NCBI GenBank assembly: GCA_963978545.1
Contig: OZ021723.1
Location: 97,046,002-97,110,001, forward strand
Source of the DNA: Linyphia triangularis
Taxonomy: Eukaryota > Arthropoda > Arachnida > Araneae > Linyphiidae
Reading direction: 5' to 3'
DNA length: 64,000 bases
In this document: piece after piece, positions 20,159 through 31,822 of the stretch
How positions within the stretch are numbered: position 1 is the first letter of the stretch
How the letters are laid out: every line of letters begins with the position of its first letter
Notes under the pieces: model-generated
What the model was told of the DNA's origin: nothing
Databases searched by the model: none
What the model saw: only the letters and a program-made list of their open reading frames with translations
Position numbers and translations under genes: made by a program

Positions 20159-22685
20159 AAATATATCAAGTAATACTTGAATGCTTAGTGTGGTTATAGT
20201 CGTAGAGTCGTCATGATCTTTATTTCAAAGTACAAATAAAGTAATGTGTGTTGTCGAAATTTGTAAATGGGTTTGAGTATAATGTAAATATATCAAGTAT
20301 TACTTGAATGTTTAGTGACATATAGGGTAGAGTCGTTATGATCTTTATTTCAAAGTACAAATAAAGTAATGTGTGTTGTCGAAATTTGTAAATGGGTTTG
20401 AGTATAATGTAAATATATCAAGTATTACTTGAATGTTTAGTGACATATAGGGTAGAGTCGTTATGATCTTTATTTCAAAGTACAAATAAAGTAATGTGTG
20501 TTGTCGAAATTTGTAAATGGGTTTGAGTATAATGTAAATATATCAAGTATTACTTGAATGTTTAGTGACATATAGGGTAGAGTCGTCATGATCTTTATTT
20601 CAAAGTACAAATAAAGTAATGTGTGTTGTCGAAATTTGTAAATGGGTTTGAGTATAATGTAAATATATCAAGTATTACTTGAATGTTTAGTGACATATAG
20701 GGTAGAGTCGTTATGATCTTTATTTCAAAGTACAAATAAAGTAATGTGTGTTGTCGAAATTTGTAAATGGGTTTGAGTATAATGTAAATATATCAAGTAT
20801 TACTTGAATGTTTAGTGACATATAGGGTAGAGTCGTTATGATCTTTATTTCAAAGTACAAATAAAGTAATGTGTGTTGTCGAAATTTGTAAATGGGTTTG
20901 AGTATAATGTAAATATATCAAGTATTACTTGAATGTTTAGTGACATATAGGGTAGAGTCGTTATGATCTTTATTTCAAAGTACAAATAAAGTAATGTGTG
21001 TTGTCGAAATTTGTAAATGGGTTTGAGTATAATGTAAATATATCAAGTATTACTTGAATGTTTAGTGACATATAGGGTAGAGTCGTTATGATCTTTATTT
21101 CAAAGTACAAATAAAGTAATGTGTGTTGTCGAAATTTGTAAATGGGTTTGAGTATAATGTAAATATATCAAGTATTACTTGAATGTTTAGTGACATATAG
21201 GGTAGAGTCGTTATGATCTTTATTTCAAAGTGCAAATAAAATAACATGTGTTGTCGAAATTTGTAAATGGGTTTGAGTATAATGTAAATATATCAAGTAA
21301 TACTTGAATGTTTAGTGAGGTATAGGGCAGAATCACTATGATCTTTATTTCAAAGTGCAAAAAAAGTTATGTGCGTTGTCGAAATTTATAAATGGGTTTG
21401 AGTATAATGTAAATATATCAAGTATTACTTGAATGTTTAGTGACATATAGGGTAGAGTCGTTATGATCTTTATTTCAAAGTGCAAATAAAATAACATGTG
21501 TTGTCGAAATTTATAAATGGATTTGAGTATAATGTAAATATATCAAGTAATACTTGAATGTTTAGTGTGGTATAGGGCAGAATCACTATGATCTTTATTT
21601 CAAAGTGCAAAAAAAGTTATGTGCGTTGTCGAAATTTATAAATGGGTTTGAGTATAATGTAAATATATCAAGTATTACTTGAATGTTTAGTGACATATAG
21701 GGTAGAGTCGTTATGATCTTTATTTCAAAGTGCAAATAAAATAACATGCGTTGTCGAAATTTGTAAATGGGTTTGAGTATAATGTAAATATATCAAGTAA
21801 TACTTGAATGTTTAGTGTGGTATAGGGCAGAATCACTATGATCTTTATTTCAAAGTGCAAAAAAAGTTATGTGCGTTGTCGAAATTTATAAATGGGTTTG
21901 AGTATAATGTAAATATATCAAGTATTACTTGAATGTTTAGTGACATATAGGGTAGAGTCGTTATGATCTTTATTTCAAAGTGCAAATAAAATAACATGTG
22001 TTGTCGAAATTTATAAATGGATTTGAGTATAATGTAAATATATCAAGTATTACTTGAATGTTTAGTGACATATAGGGTAGAGTCGTTATGATCTTTATTT
22101 CAAAGTGCAAATAAAATAACATGTGTTGTCGAAATTTATAAATGGATTTGAGTATAATGTAAATATATCAAGTATTACTTGAATGTTTAGTGACATATAG
22201 GGTAGAGTCGTTATGATCTTTATTTCAAAGTGCAAATAAAATAACATGTGTTGTCGAAATTTGTAAATGGGTTTGAGTATAATGTAAATATATCAAGTAA
22301 TACTTGAATGTTTAGTGTGGTATAGGGCAGAATCACTATGATCTTTATTTCAAAGTGCAAAAAAAGTTATGTGCGTTGTCGAAATTTATAAATGGGTTTG
22401 AGTATAATGTAAATATATCAAGTATTACTTGAATGTTTAGTGACATATAGGGTAGAGTCGTTATGATCTTTATTTCAAAGTGCAAATAAAGTAATGTGTG
22501 TTGTCGAAATTTATAAATGGATTTGAGTATAATGTAAATATATCAAGTAATACTTGAATGCTTAGTGTGGTATAGAGTAGAATCGTTATTATCTTTATTT
22601 CAAAGTGCAAATAAAGTAATGTGCGTTGTCAAAATTTATAAATGGGTTTGAGTATAATGTAAATATATCAAGTAATACTTGAATG
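20159..22685. repeat. Satellite, 125-bp unit, about 20 copies, with dimer structure
   Basis: AAATATATCAAGTA recurs at 20159, 20286, then every 125 bases to 22661. Units 2-8 are nearly identical. From 21161 two variants occur. Type A has GACATATAGGGTAGAGTCG and AAATAAAATAACATG. Type B has GGTATAGGGCAGAATCACTATG and AAAAAAAGTTATGTGCG. The order is A B A B A B A A A B A, a partial 250-bp higher-order repeat. The first and last units are the most diverged. Every unit contains the near-palindrome TCAAGTATTACTTGA. Confidence 0.95.
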
Positions 22686-22894
22686 AATCTGTGTAATATT
22701 TAGTAAAGTAGTAAAGTAAGATGTTTGATAAGGCATGGCTCTTCTTAAGTTAAAAACTGGAGTATTTAAAGGTGTATATGAAGAATAGCAACAATTATAT
22801 GGGCACTGTTTAGGTTATTTTTGAGCATGTTAAAAACAATAGATTTTCATAAAACTTTTTATACACACTATTAAGAATTATGGAAGAAAAGTCT

Positions 22895-23044
22895 CTAAAA
22901 ATTAAAATTTAAAATTCTTAAAACATTTCGCAAATGACTCTTTAAGACAAACAAATAAAGTCTAAAATTACATTCCCAATAATCATCAACAAGGCCACCC
23001 TTGGAAATTGATTTCAGTGTAAATTCTTCACTGGTCATATTTCC
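22895..23044 (-). CDS. Candidate terminal exon, unknown protein
   Basis: On the minus strand an acceptor (AATTTTTATTTCCAG) ends at 23045 and opens a frame of 49 codons with a stop at 22895-22897. It starts GNMTSEEFTLKSISKGG, then LVDDYWE. The first half has the composition and codon pattern of real protein. The last 20 codons are A/T-driven (LRNVLRILNFNF), so the exon could instead end at a weak donor near the Trp-Glu. I do not recognise the family. The candidate exon at 23240-23322 is on the opposite strand, so the two cannot belong to one transcript. Confidence 0.42.
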   Translation of the reverse strand, partial: GNMTSEEFTLKSISKGGLVDDYWECNFRLYLFVLKSHLRNVLRILNFNF

Positions 23045-23239
23045 CTGGAAATAAAAATTATTTAATTAGTTTTTCTAATTGATGTAATTTAACCATGGCC
23101 AAAATAGATTCGTACACCAAAATTTATATGATCATTAGAACAAAACTTTAGATGTCTCTAAGTTGTCTAAACAAATTCATATCAATTATGGGAACTTATT
23201 ACTAATAAAATTACATTTTAAATTGGAAAAATTCAAAAG

Positions 23240-23322
23240 ATACAAGTTGTTGATGATCAAGATTTCTATCAGGCTCAAAGTCTGAAAAAGAAGCTCATTG
23301 AGAGTAGAACACAACACATCAT
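23240..23322 (+). CDS. Candidate internal exon, unknown protein
   Basis: A frame open from 23240 reads IQVVDDQDFYQAQSLKKKLI then ESRTQHI and ends at a good donor (AT|GTGAGTGG, cut after 23322). Acceptors could be at 23272 (TTTCTATCAG, better tract) or 23239 (CAAAAG). The charged, glutamine-rich helix-like sequence is coding-like. It leaves two bases for the next exon. The next exon candidate on this strand (27869) does not match that phase, so at least one exon would be missing between them. Function unknown. Confidence 0.4.
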
Positions 23323-24059
23323 GTGAGTGGTTCGATATTTAATTTCGTTCAATGAGCATTTCTATTTCACTTTCTGAGCTAAAAAACACTACATCATATT
23401 GTGGTATTTGATAGTTTTCTTCAGTTAGCTAATTATATATTTGAGTCTAATATTTATATACACCACAAAAGTATTTGTTTCTGGTTAATTGACTTCAAAA
23501 TAGGACATTACGTTGTAAATATTTAAAAAAAACTACTTTACTCTTTAAAAAATTAATTTAGTAATATAATGTGTTTGATCAGCAATCAATTTCTACTTTT
23601 TAAGCCACAACCAGACATCCAAATTACATTCAATATGTATTTGCGCAACTTAACTACATTGCAACGCATAATAGTTTATTGTTAAGTCGCAATGGTAATG
23701 CATATTCAGATAAACTCTCAAATCGAATATAGAATGCTTCCTTCAAGTTCAAATCACAATAATGTCAAACTGAAGATGTTGCTACAACCTTTGGATTATT
23801 ATTGTAAATTGCATATGTTTCATTATTAATAAGCCAATTGTTTCTTAATGTTTAGAAATAGATGGCATAGGTTGAGAAGGCCCAACGGACAATTCCAGAA
23901 TATTTTTTATACATATCTATTTTTTTACTATTCAATTCTAAATATTCGAAAAAGCCATAAACACCAAAGTTTCTGCTCAATGCACTTTTTCCTTTTTCTT
24001 TTTTTAATTTGCAATCAAAGTTCCCCAAATACACTTTGGCGAGGAAACGATTCATTCGG

Positions 24060-24300
24060 TCTGAATTGAATGTGACGTCAAGGCTTCCCTAACATCTTGG
24101 CTTGAAATGGGGCAACAGAAACCAGTTTTGCAAGTGTCTCGCAAATCGCGCCAACCTGTACGGGATATTGCAATGTTTTACCAATGACAACTATTTGGCA
24201 AAACCTCACGGTAACCATAGAAACTTTGGCGTCACAGATTTTGTTGTGTGTTTTGATAGGACTGGTTTTGGCTCGGTTTTGGGGCATTTTCTTTTTTTTA
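24060..24300 (+). promoter_or_regulatory. Possible promoter-like block with CRE and X-box motifs
   Basis: The block is GC- and CpG-richer than its surroundings. It contains TGACGTCA at 24073-24080 (CREB/ATF-type site), GGTAACCATAGAAAC at 24210-24224 (fits the RFX X-box pattern of half-sites GTNRCC and RAAC) and a second GGCGTCAC. Open frames of 69 codons exist on both strands but look unlike proteins. This is motif matching only. Confidence 0.2.
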
Positions 24301-25400
24301 TATTTAAATAACTAATTTTTTTAAAGAACTTTTGTTTAAATATTAGAAACCAGAAAGAAAGTCTTCATAAATATAAACTAATTTCACTCGTTTTTAAAAA
24401 ATGCTTGAATTGTCCATTATGTATGTAATTATTGAAATCTCAACGCAGGACATTTATTTCGATACTCTGAGATTCACTACCTAGTGCATAGAGTACTGAT
24501 GACTCAATGGTCGTACTCAATACTGCTATAAAATTAATTAAATCTATAAAATTGTAATGACAAAAGCACAATTTAATTTAAAAAAGAAGGTAAAAATACT
24601 TCTTACTAATAGGCAAAATATTCTTGTAGTTCTTAAGCCTATATGAAGTGATGTTTCCACAGGGTAAAAGTATTAAGGGTAAATGACGTAAGGGCAATTG
24701 AGATATAGGAGCCACACCATGTAGCCCATTCAGTGCATGTATCTCAATAATTAGATTTTAATCATCGCCTGTATGTTAAATCAACGTGCATTATTAGTTG
24801 CATGTACACTTCAACTAACAAAGAACTGCCAGATTGAGAAAACAAAGAAATTTTATCTGAAAATTTATAAATTGGCTCTAAATTGTCTAAATAGTTTTTT
24901 CTCTTAAATTACTTTTATTTAAATCTAAGAAAGTTATGTTTAAACATAAAATTGCAAATATATAAAATAATAATAATTATTGTTATTTTTTAATTTGTGA
25001 ATTTATATAATTTTAGACCCATGTTCACGATTTGTAATTAACATGTTCCTACAGTTTTTTTTTAAGTGACTTGACAGGAGTTATTAGAATTGTTATGTTA
25101 TTTATTAAATACAGAAAAGTTTCACTAAATTTTGAGGCATAAAATAGTGAAATGAGGAATATATTAAAAGTCTCAGAGTTCAGATTGCAACTTATTTTTT
25201 ACAATGCTTTCTGTACTATTAGTACAAGTAAAATAGTACCGAAAATCATAAGAATAATAAAACTGGTCCGTTGATGAAACTTGGCAAAATTGTTTCATTG
25301 CCACGTAAATGAATACTCAAAAGAATCCATAAAAATATCTAGCGAAGAAGGGTGTTTTTTGGAGGAGAAGGGGGGGGGGGGGCTGCTCAGGGGGTTTTAG

Positions 25401-25581
25401 TTGGTTGGTTGTTTTCAGATTATCTGGCGCCGTCAGCAACACGAGGGCTATAATGGGCCGAAACATTCGTCATTGGACAAGCCAACATACATTTACAAAC
25501 ACCCATGCCTAACACGGGACTCGAACCCGCACCCTCGCGGTCTAGAAGCTAGCACGCTAACCACTATACCGTTTGGTCGGC
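25401..25581 (-). mobile_element. SINE family A with 13-bp target duplication
   Basis: Full-length minus copy. The duplication CAGGGGGTTTTAG is perfect at 25388-25400 and 25582-25594. Confidence 0.93.
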
Positions 25582-26567
25582 CAGGGGGTTTTAGAACTGA
25601 AAAATAAAATTTAGAACAGTCTAGGAATGTGACACATGTTTTTAGAGTTCTTTTTATGCTGAATCGAATGATAAAAAGCAAGACAATATAACTAATCTAA
25701 AAAAAAGTTAAGTCCTTTTTACAAATGAAAACACATGTAAAAACCGTGGAAAGGTAAAATACGACATTAAGAAATAAAAAATTGGTTCATTCATGAAACT
25801 TGGTAAAAAAGTTTTGTCATGAGAATAAATAAACAAAATTGTCTATAAAAAATATTTAGCATAGAAGGGTGTTTTTTGAGGGAGTAAGGGGTGAAGGGTT
25901 TTTTTTAAACTAAAAAAAAATTAGTATAACCCAGTCATGCGATAAATGTGTGTGGATTATTTTTTGACGTTGAATCGAATAAAAAAAAGCAAGACGATAT
26001 AACCATCCTACAAAATGCTATAGTCATTTTTATAAATGTAAATACATGTAAAGGTGCACCTTGTTTCATTACTTATTCTGTATCTCTTATATTTTTTTAC
26101 TTACTATTTCAAATATTCACTACTGCTAACTTATTTTGTTACTAACTGGCACTTTTATATATAAAATTTTGATTGTTTATTAACTTTTTCCACTTAGTTT
26201 TGGTTCATTACATGTACTTTTATATTACATGTATTTTTGTCAATAAAATAAACAATGCACTATAACTTTTTATAAGATTGTTAAATCGCTTTCTTTTTAT
26301 TCGATTCAGAATAAAAAAATACTTCACAAGCATGTGTCGCATGCCTAGGTTATACAAAAAAAAAATCAGTTTAAAAAAAACACCCTTCCCCTCCCACAAA
26401 AATTACCCTTTTATGCTAGATATTTTTATGGAATCGGTTTTTTTTTTTTTTTCTTTATTCTCATGACAAAATAAAGCGATTTTGCCAAGTTTCATTAACG
26501 GACCAATTTTTTTATTTCTTTATATCGTATTTTACCTTTCGCCGTTTTTTACATGTGTTTGCATTTG

Positions 26568-26747
26568 TTGGTTGGTTGTTTTCAGATTATCTGGCGCCGT
26601 CAGCAACACGAGAGCTATAATGCGCCGAAACATTCGTCATTAGACAATCCAACATACATTTACAAACACCCATGCCTAACACGGTACTCGAACCCGCAAC
26701 TTCGCGGTCTAGAAGCTAGCACGCTAACCACTATACCATTTGGTCGG
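26568..26747 (-). mobile_element. SINE family A with 16-bp target duplication
   Basis: Full-length minus copy. The duplication CATGTGTTTGCATTTG is perfect at 26552-26567 and 26748-26763, which suggests a recent insertion. Confidence 0.95.
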
Positions 26748-27075
26748 CATGTGTTTGCATTTGTAAAAAGGACTGTAACTTTTTTTCGATTAGTTATATC
26801 ATCTTGCTTTTCTTTCATTCCATTCAACATAAAAAATACTCTAAAAACATGTGTCACATGACTATATTGCTACAAATTTTATCATTCAGTTATAAAAACC
26901 CTTGACCCTCCCCCCCCCCCCACTCCCATCAACCAAAAATAAAATCCTTCCTCGTTAGATACTTTTATAGTCTCTTTTGATTATTCATTTACAAGACAAA
27001 TGAAAAAAATTTGACAAGTTTCATGAACGGAGGATTTTTTTTTTTTATTTTTAATGTCCTATTTTACCGGTATAA

Positions 27076-27868
27076 TATAGATATATTTATTTACTTTTTA
27101 CGCAAATAAATACTTCATTTACTTACTTGCCTAAAACCTTAATGCGTTTTAACACTTCGTTACAATTTCACTCATTTTTTAAAAAAATTATTAGCTGCTT
27201 TTATTACTTTTTCAGCATCAATAAATAAGCATAACTTAACAAGTCTCAATTCTTTTCACGCATACTGCTTCGGCCCACGCCCCAACCTAAGTACAATAAA
27301 AACAATTCCTATCCAACTCCTTTATTCCCCGAAAGTTCATAGCTGCTCTGCCAATTTAAAAGGAAACCTAATTTCACGCTGAATAACTCCTTAACGCAAA
27401 TCTTATTAAGGTACTCTCAGTTAATTTTAAGAGTTAAAACCTTCTATTCTTATTCGAGTTTTAACCCGTTGCGCAAATGGAAAAAACCGGAAAAAAGGGG
27501 GAATAATGGATATCTAGTTTAAACGAAAATTACAGTGAAGTAGTGTTTTAAACTATGTTTCGTGGATAGAAATTCGTGTGCGTAAAAATTGCCCATTAAA
27601 ACTTTTATTTAAATGCACGTGATTTTCTTTTTAATCAGTGCATAATATGCCATATTCTTTTAATCACTTTATAATATGTAATGCTCTTTTATTCAGTGAA
27701 TTCTTTTAAACAGGGTATATCGTAGTTAAATTAAATGGTCACAACCCTGATTTCGTTTTGTATTAAATAACTTTTCTCTAAGGTTTACATAATCATTTCA
27801 TTGTTGAAAGTTTTGCTTCCACGAAATAAAGATTAGAATATAAATATCTTTTGCTAAAGTATTTCAAG
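27076..27868. other. No supported gene
   Basis: 27250-27500 is GC-richer but has no open frame or splice signals that I trust. Confidence 0.4.
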
Positions 27869-27953
27869 AAAAGGTTAGAGATTTGTGGCAACAGTACATC
27901 GATACTATTTTCTGGCATGAGCGGTCACTTATGCTGAATGGTTTACGTTTTGG
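27869..27953 (+). CDS. Candidate internal exon, unknown protein
   Basis: An 85-base stretch ends in a near-consensus donor (TTTTGG|GTAAGTATG). The open frame reads EKVRDLWQQYIDTIFWHERS then LMLNGLRFG, an aromatic- and charge-rich sequence unlikely by chance in this AT-rich DNA. The acceptor is AAAGTATTTCAAG. It leaves two bases (GG). Joined to an acceptor at 28396 or 28399 the frame continues into the next candidate exon; joined at the stronger CAG at 28386 it hits a stop. Protein not recognised. Confidence 0.42.
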
Positions 27954-28396
27954 GTAAGTATGCGTATTCCTCCCCTCGGAATAGATCTCAAGGTGGTACT
28001 TGCATTTTCGCTAATTATTATTTAACGTCATGGTTAGGAATGTAAGAAATAGTTATTAGACTGTTATTCACAAATAATTTGTCTTTGAATATGGACGTGG
28101 TTCTAAAACTTGTGTTTATCACAATGGAGGAGGGGCGATTTATTCGGAGTTAAATAGCAAAAAAAAAAAAAAAGAAGATAAAGACGAAAAAAAAATTATG
28201 TGTTGTTTATCATGAGTGTAATAAACAAAAGGCTAACACTGGCGTCTAAAAGTAACTCAATTATTGAATTTATATACATAATAAGTTAATGAATATGTGA
28301 AAGATATGAATTAAAAAATGAATGAAAATCAAATCCATGTACTAGATGGTTTTTATGGGTTACGTTTTATTGCGCGGTTCTCTCAGGCAATGAAAG

Positions 28397-28544
28397 TAGT
28401 CAATCATTTTTTGACGAATCCGTACTGAACATCCTAAAAATTGGGGAAGAAAAAGCCGAGGACGAAGCAAGACAGCAACGTACTCTGCAAAATATATCAG
28501 ACAAATTTGGTTTAATTCTTGATGACCATGGAACATGGAAGTAA
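28397..28544 (+). CDS. Candidate terminal exon, same plus-strand gene
   Basis: The frame runs SSQSFFDESVLNILKIGEEK, then AEDEARQQRTLQNISDKFG and LILDDHGTWK with TAA at 28542-28544. The E/K/Q-rich helix followed by a hydrophobic strand looks like a genuine protein C-terminus. Possible acceptors are CTCTCAG (28386, best tract but wrong phase for the upstream candidate), AAAG (28396) and GTAG (28399). ATTAAA poly(A)-type signals occur at 28733 and 28742. The complementary minus frame (28400-28657) is a shadow. Family unknown to me. Confidence 0.45.
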
Positions 28545-28759
28545 AAACTATTTCCAGTGCTGCACTTCAAGGAAAATAGGAAGTGTGATTTATGTTTTGG
28601 AAGAATGGTTTGGTAAAAAAACAAACACAAAAGTCTTAGAATTCTTCTACTATACACTGATTGTTTAAAAAGTTGCTTGTTATATAAAAAAATAATTATA
28701 ACGTTTTTGTAGTTTAGATATAAACTTGTTCTATTAAATACATTAAAAGTTTATTGTTT

Positions 28760-29425
28760 TGGAATCCAATGGTATAGTAGCTCCATTAAAAACAACAATT
28801 TTTATCTAAACTATTCAACAGCCCAAAACTAAAAATGTTTCCATCCCTCCGTGGTAATACTCTGGACCCCCCCCCCCCCTGGGTTCATCACACATGTCCT
28901 TTAGCAAGACAACCTAAATATTTGCTCATTAAATCAAAGAAGTGCTCTACTGCTCTCCCTTCGTAAGATTAAACCTTGAAAAACCAGTAATCTGTTTACC
29001 GTATTGGATATTAAGTCAATGGAACATAATTGGATATTAAATCAGCAGCACATAATTGGATATTATAAAGGATTCAGAGTAAATAACTTACAAAATTCAA
29101 TGTATGATAAGGAATGGATTGAATTCGGATAAGAAAATCGATGTTGGTTTAATCTCCATCTTTTTCTGTGTCAGTATTTAATAAAAGAGGATTTTGAAAA
29201 ATGATATGTATGCCTGTGTTACTGTATGGGGAAAAGCATGTTTTCAAATTGAACATACACTTTGAAATTGCACTTGCACAAAATTGCATTTACGAAGTAG
29301 GTCAGAAAATTTAGGTTGAGAACATGTTCTACGATTCCTTAAAACGTATATGGTAATTTTGACCAAAATTATTCGATAAGTGCCTTTCGATATGTTCTTA
29401 ACATCCCTATACAACAATTTTTGCA
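28760..29425. other. No supported gene
   Basis: A C run at 28866-28879 and otherwise AT-rich sequence. The 60-codon minus frame at 29244-29426 has no support. Confidence 0.4.
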
Positions 29426-29440
29426 AAAAAAATCGCTAAA

Positions 29441-29615
29441 GCCGACCAAACGGTATAGAGGTTAGCGTGCTTTCTTCTAGACCGCAAGGTTGCGGGTTCG
29501 AGTCCAGTGTTAGGCATGGGTGTTTGTAAATGTATGTTGGCTTGTCTAATGACGAATGTTTCGGCGCATTATAGCCCTCGTGTTGCTGACGGCGCCAAAT
29601 AATCTGAATACAACC
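29441..29615 (+). mobile_element. SINE family A with target duplication
   Basis: Head to tail copy. Imperfect duplication AAAAAATCGCTAAA / AAAAAATTGCTAAA at 29426-29440 and 29616-29630. Confidence 0.9.
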
Positions 29616-29630
29616 AAAAAATTGCTAAAA

Positions 29631-31290
29631 GACACGTTCATGCAAACTGCCTTTCATAATAGTCATACGCGTTTACATAACGATGAATTATTCAGGTCAC
29701 CAGAACGAAACAAGTGAAAAGGTGCCACGCCATCTAATTAATCTTAAAATTATAAAAATACACATTTTCAGCCTCTGGGATAAGCTTTTACAAGGGATAT
29801 ATTTTTCTGTCTGTTCGGAGTCAATTTTCTTATTCAAAACTGAAAATTAACCACTACTTCTGTCATTAAAACCATTTCCAGTCCAACCACCTTGTTGAGA
29901 TTTAAGGAATAAAACCATTGTCAAACTAGCCAAGTTAGCGAGTGTTTTTCTTTTTTTATTTACATGAAAGTATATTTAAGCAATTACATTCAAATAACCA
30001 GTAAAGAAATAGCCAGATTTAGAATGTAAATTTTAGTTAAGTTATGTTAAACATCTCCTATTTTCATCAACAAAAAATTAAATTCATTTTTAAGCAACGT
30101 CAGTTTAATAACAACCGCCCTTTACGAATTTCATTACATATTTCATTTCATATTTAGTCATTTTTACGATGAGTGAGCTACGAAGAAGGAACATTTTAAT
30201 TTAAGGGAAATTGTATGTCAAAAGAGAACCCAAAAGCAACACAAATATACTCCTTAATCAAAACTGATGCGGCAGAATATCATCTGAGAGCAACACTCAT
30301 CATTAAGAGAAGAAGACAATTTTCGAATGATTATCTTGAAAACTCTTCTCCAGAAATAACATCGAAGATACATCAGAAATGTTACATCAAATCACCCACT
30401 GCAGAAAATAGATTTTTGAAATGTCGGACTTTCATAATGAATTGAATTCGGTGTTGACGAAGTTCATTGGGAATACGATTTAGGAGAGTTAATTTCCTGG
30501 GACAGCTCTTAAACTGTCCATCAATACTGCATTCATTTCCTGCGATTTAGAGACATTAAATGTGCATATAGCTCTTAAAATAAATAATAATACATCGATT
30601 AAATTTACTTCAAAGATAAAATCAGGCCATAAAAATCGGATTAATACTTTATTTTTAATGAGACATTAATTTCTAGATTCATTTAATTACGCCCACGTTT
30701 TTTTACTTAAAATCTTTCATTTCCAACTATATTTAAGGATATAAAAATTGAAAAAACAATTCCCTTCGAAATAGTTTCATCGCCCACGCATTTTTATTTT
30801 GCAACGGTTGATGGAGAGTATTTGTCTTTCGAATATTAATAAAATGGTACTTTTAATATGTTTGATGTTATTCTACTACGCATAGAAAGTTCATTAATTT
30901 TTCTAGAATAAGGTATATCTAACTTCAAATACAAAACAATACCATACAAACATTTTAACCAAACTATTATTAAGTTGATCTTAGTTAAAACGCATTAATA
31001 CATGTAAAATTACTAAAGAGTGCATTATCAAAACGTAAATCATGAAATCAATTATGATAAACTGTTGAATTTTTAAATTGGTTGCTCAGTTTCTATAGTA
31101 ATAGGGCTGTTATATTCTCTGGAATTGAACGTCCTGCAAGTATAGCCTGTCTGTATTAAATTTCTCTATTTTCAAAAGTCCAGTAAAAAATCTATTAACG
31201 ATACGTTTTCAGTATTAGGCTGAATTTTCTGCTGAATTCTTATATTTTGGCGACAGTTTTTATTTTTTAACCCGCGGTAATATTCTTGAG
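29631..31290. other. Mostly unassigned; one short ORF
   Basis: A 76-codon plus frame at 30215-30445 starts MSKENPKATQIYSLIKTDAA and is purine-rich. There is no splice, promoter or family support, so it is recorded only as a possible small ORF. Confidence 0.25.
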
Positions 31291-31299
31291 GTTTCGGAC

Positions 31300-31691
31300 G
31301 CGAAGGCCCAATTGCATGGCATCCAAGATCTCTAGATGTCTCTCCGCTTACTTTTTTTTTGGGGGGACTATATCAAAAACAAAGTCTACTCAAAGAACGT
31401 GATGTTTATGACCTTCGTACCTCAATAGCTATTTCTACTACATGACAGAAATTCTACAGTGAACTTAGCTGGAACTGGACTACAGGCTGCATATCAGAAA
31501 GGCTACTGACAGATCCCACTTTGAAGTGTACTGTTTTGTTTGTTTTTTTAAACATGTGATTCTTGCTAAATGCTTGCTTCATTTTCTGATCCTTGCTAAT
31601 TTTATATTTGTCTCATACTTTTTAACTTTATGTTTATTATAGCAGCCCTTGCAAAGTAGGGGTATTGATTCATTTGATTCGGCCACCCTGT
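31300..31691 (+). pseudogene. Mariner/IS630-type transposase C-terminus with 3' TIR
   Basis: Two frames give WHPRSLDVSPLTFFFWG (compare the WPPRSPDLTPLDFFLWG block around the third catalytic Asp in many arthropod mariner-like transposases), then IKNKVYSKN. Near 31465 comes ELDYRLHIRKATDRSHFEVY, the usual C-terminal end. The sequence then becomes non-coding and ends TCGGCCACCCTGTA at 31691, a typical TIR tip. Frameshifts and stops make it a fossil. The 5' end was not found. Confidence 0.65.
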
Positions 31692-31822
31692 ATTAAGCTC
31701 TTAACTAGATTTTTGTGCAGGGCTGCTATTAAAGATTAACTTATTTTCAAAATGATATATATTCAAAATGTTATATTCAATATTTATATGTCTTAAGTAT
31801 TACACGTACAAATGTGAGTGAT

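Larger units (their letters stand above)
25255..27075. repeat. Large inverted repeat of tandem dimers
   Basis: Left arm 25255-26060 holds two direct units (GAAACTTGGCAAAAT at 25277 and its variant at 25795). The right arm 26270-27075 holds two units in reverse orientation (complements at 26480 and 27010). Shared blocks: AGAAGGGTGTTTTTT, GACACATGTTTTTAG, TAAAAAGCAAGACAATATAA, GGTAAAATACGACATTA. The spacer is about 210 bp. Family A SINEs sit in unit 1 of the left arm and between the units of the right arm, at non-equivalent positions. Confidence 0.8.

Noticed and set aside
20159..22685. CRISPR array
   Set aside because: The whole 125-base unit repeats, including what would be spacers, and the DNA is eukaryotic; it is a satellite.
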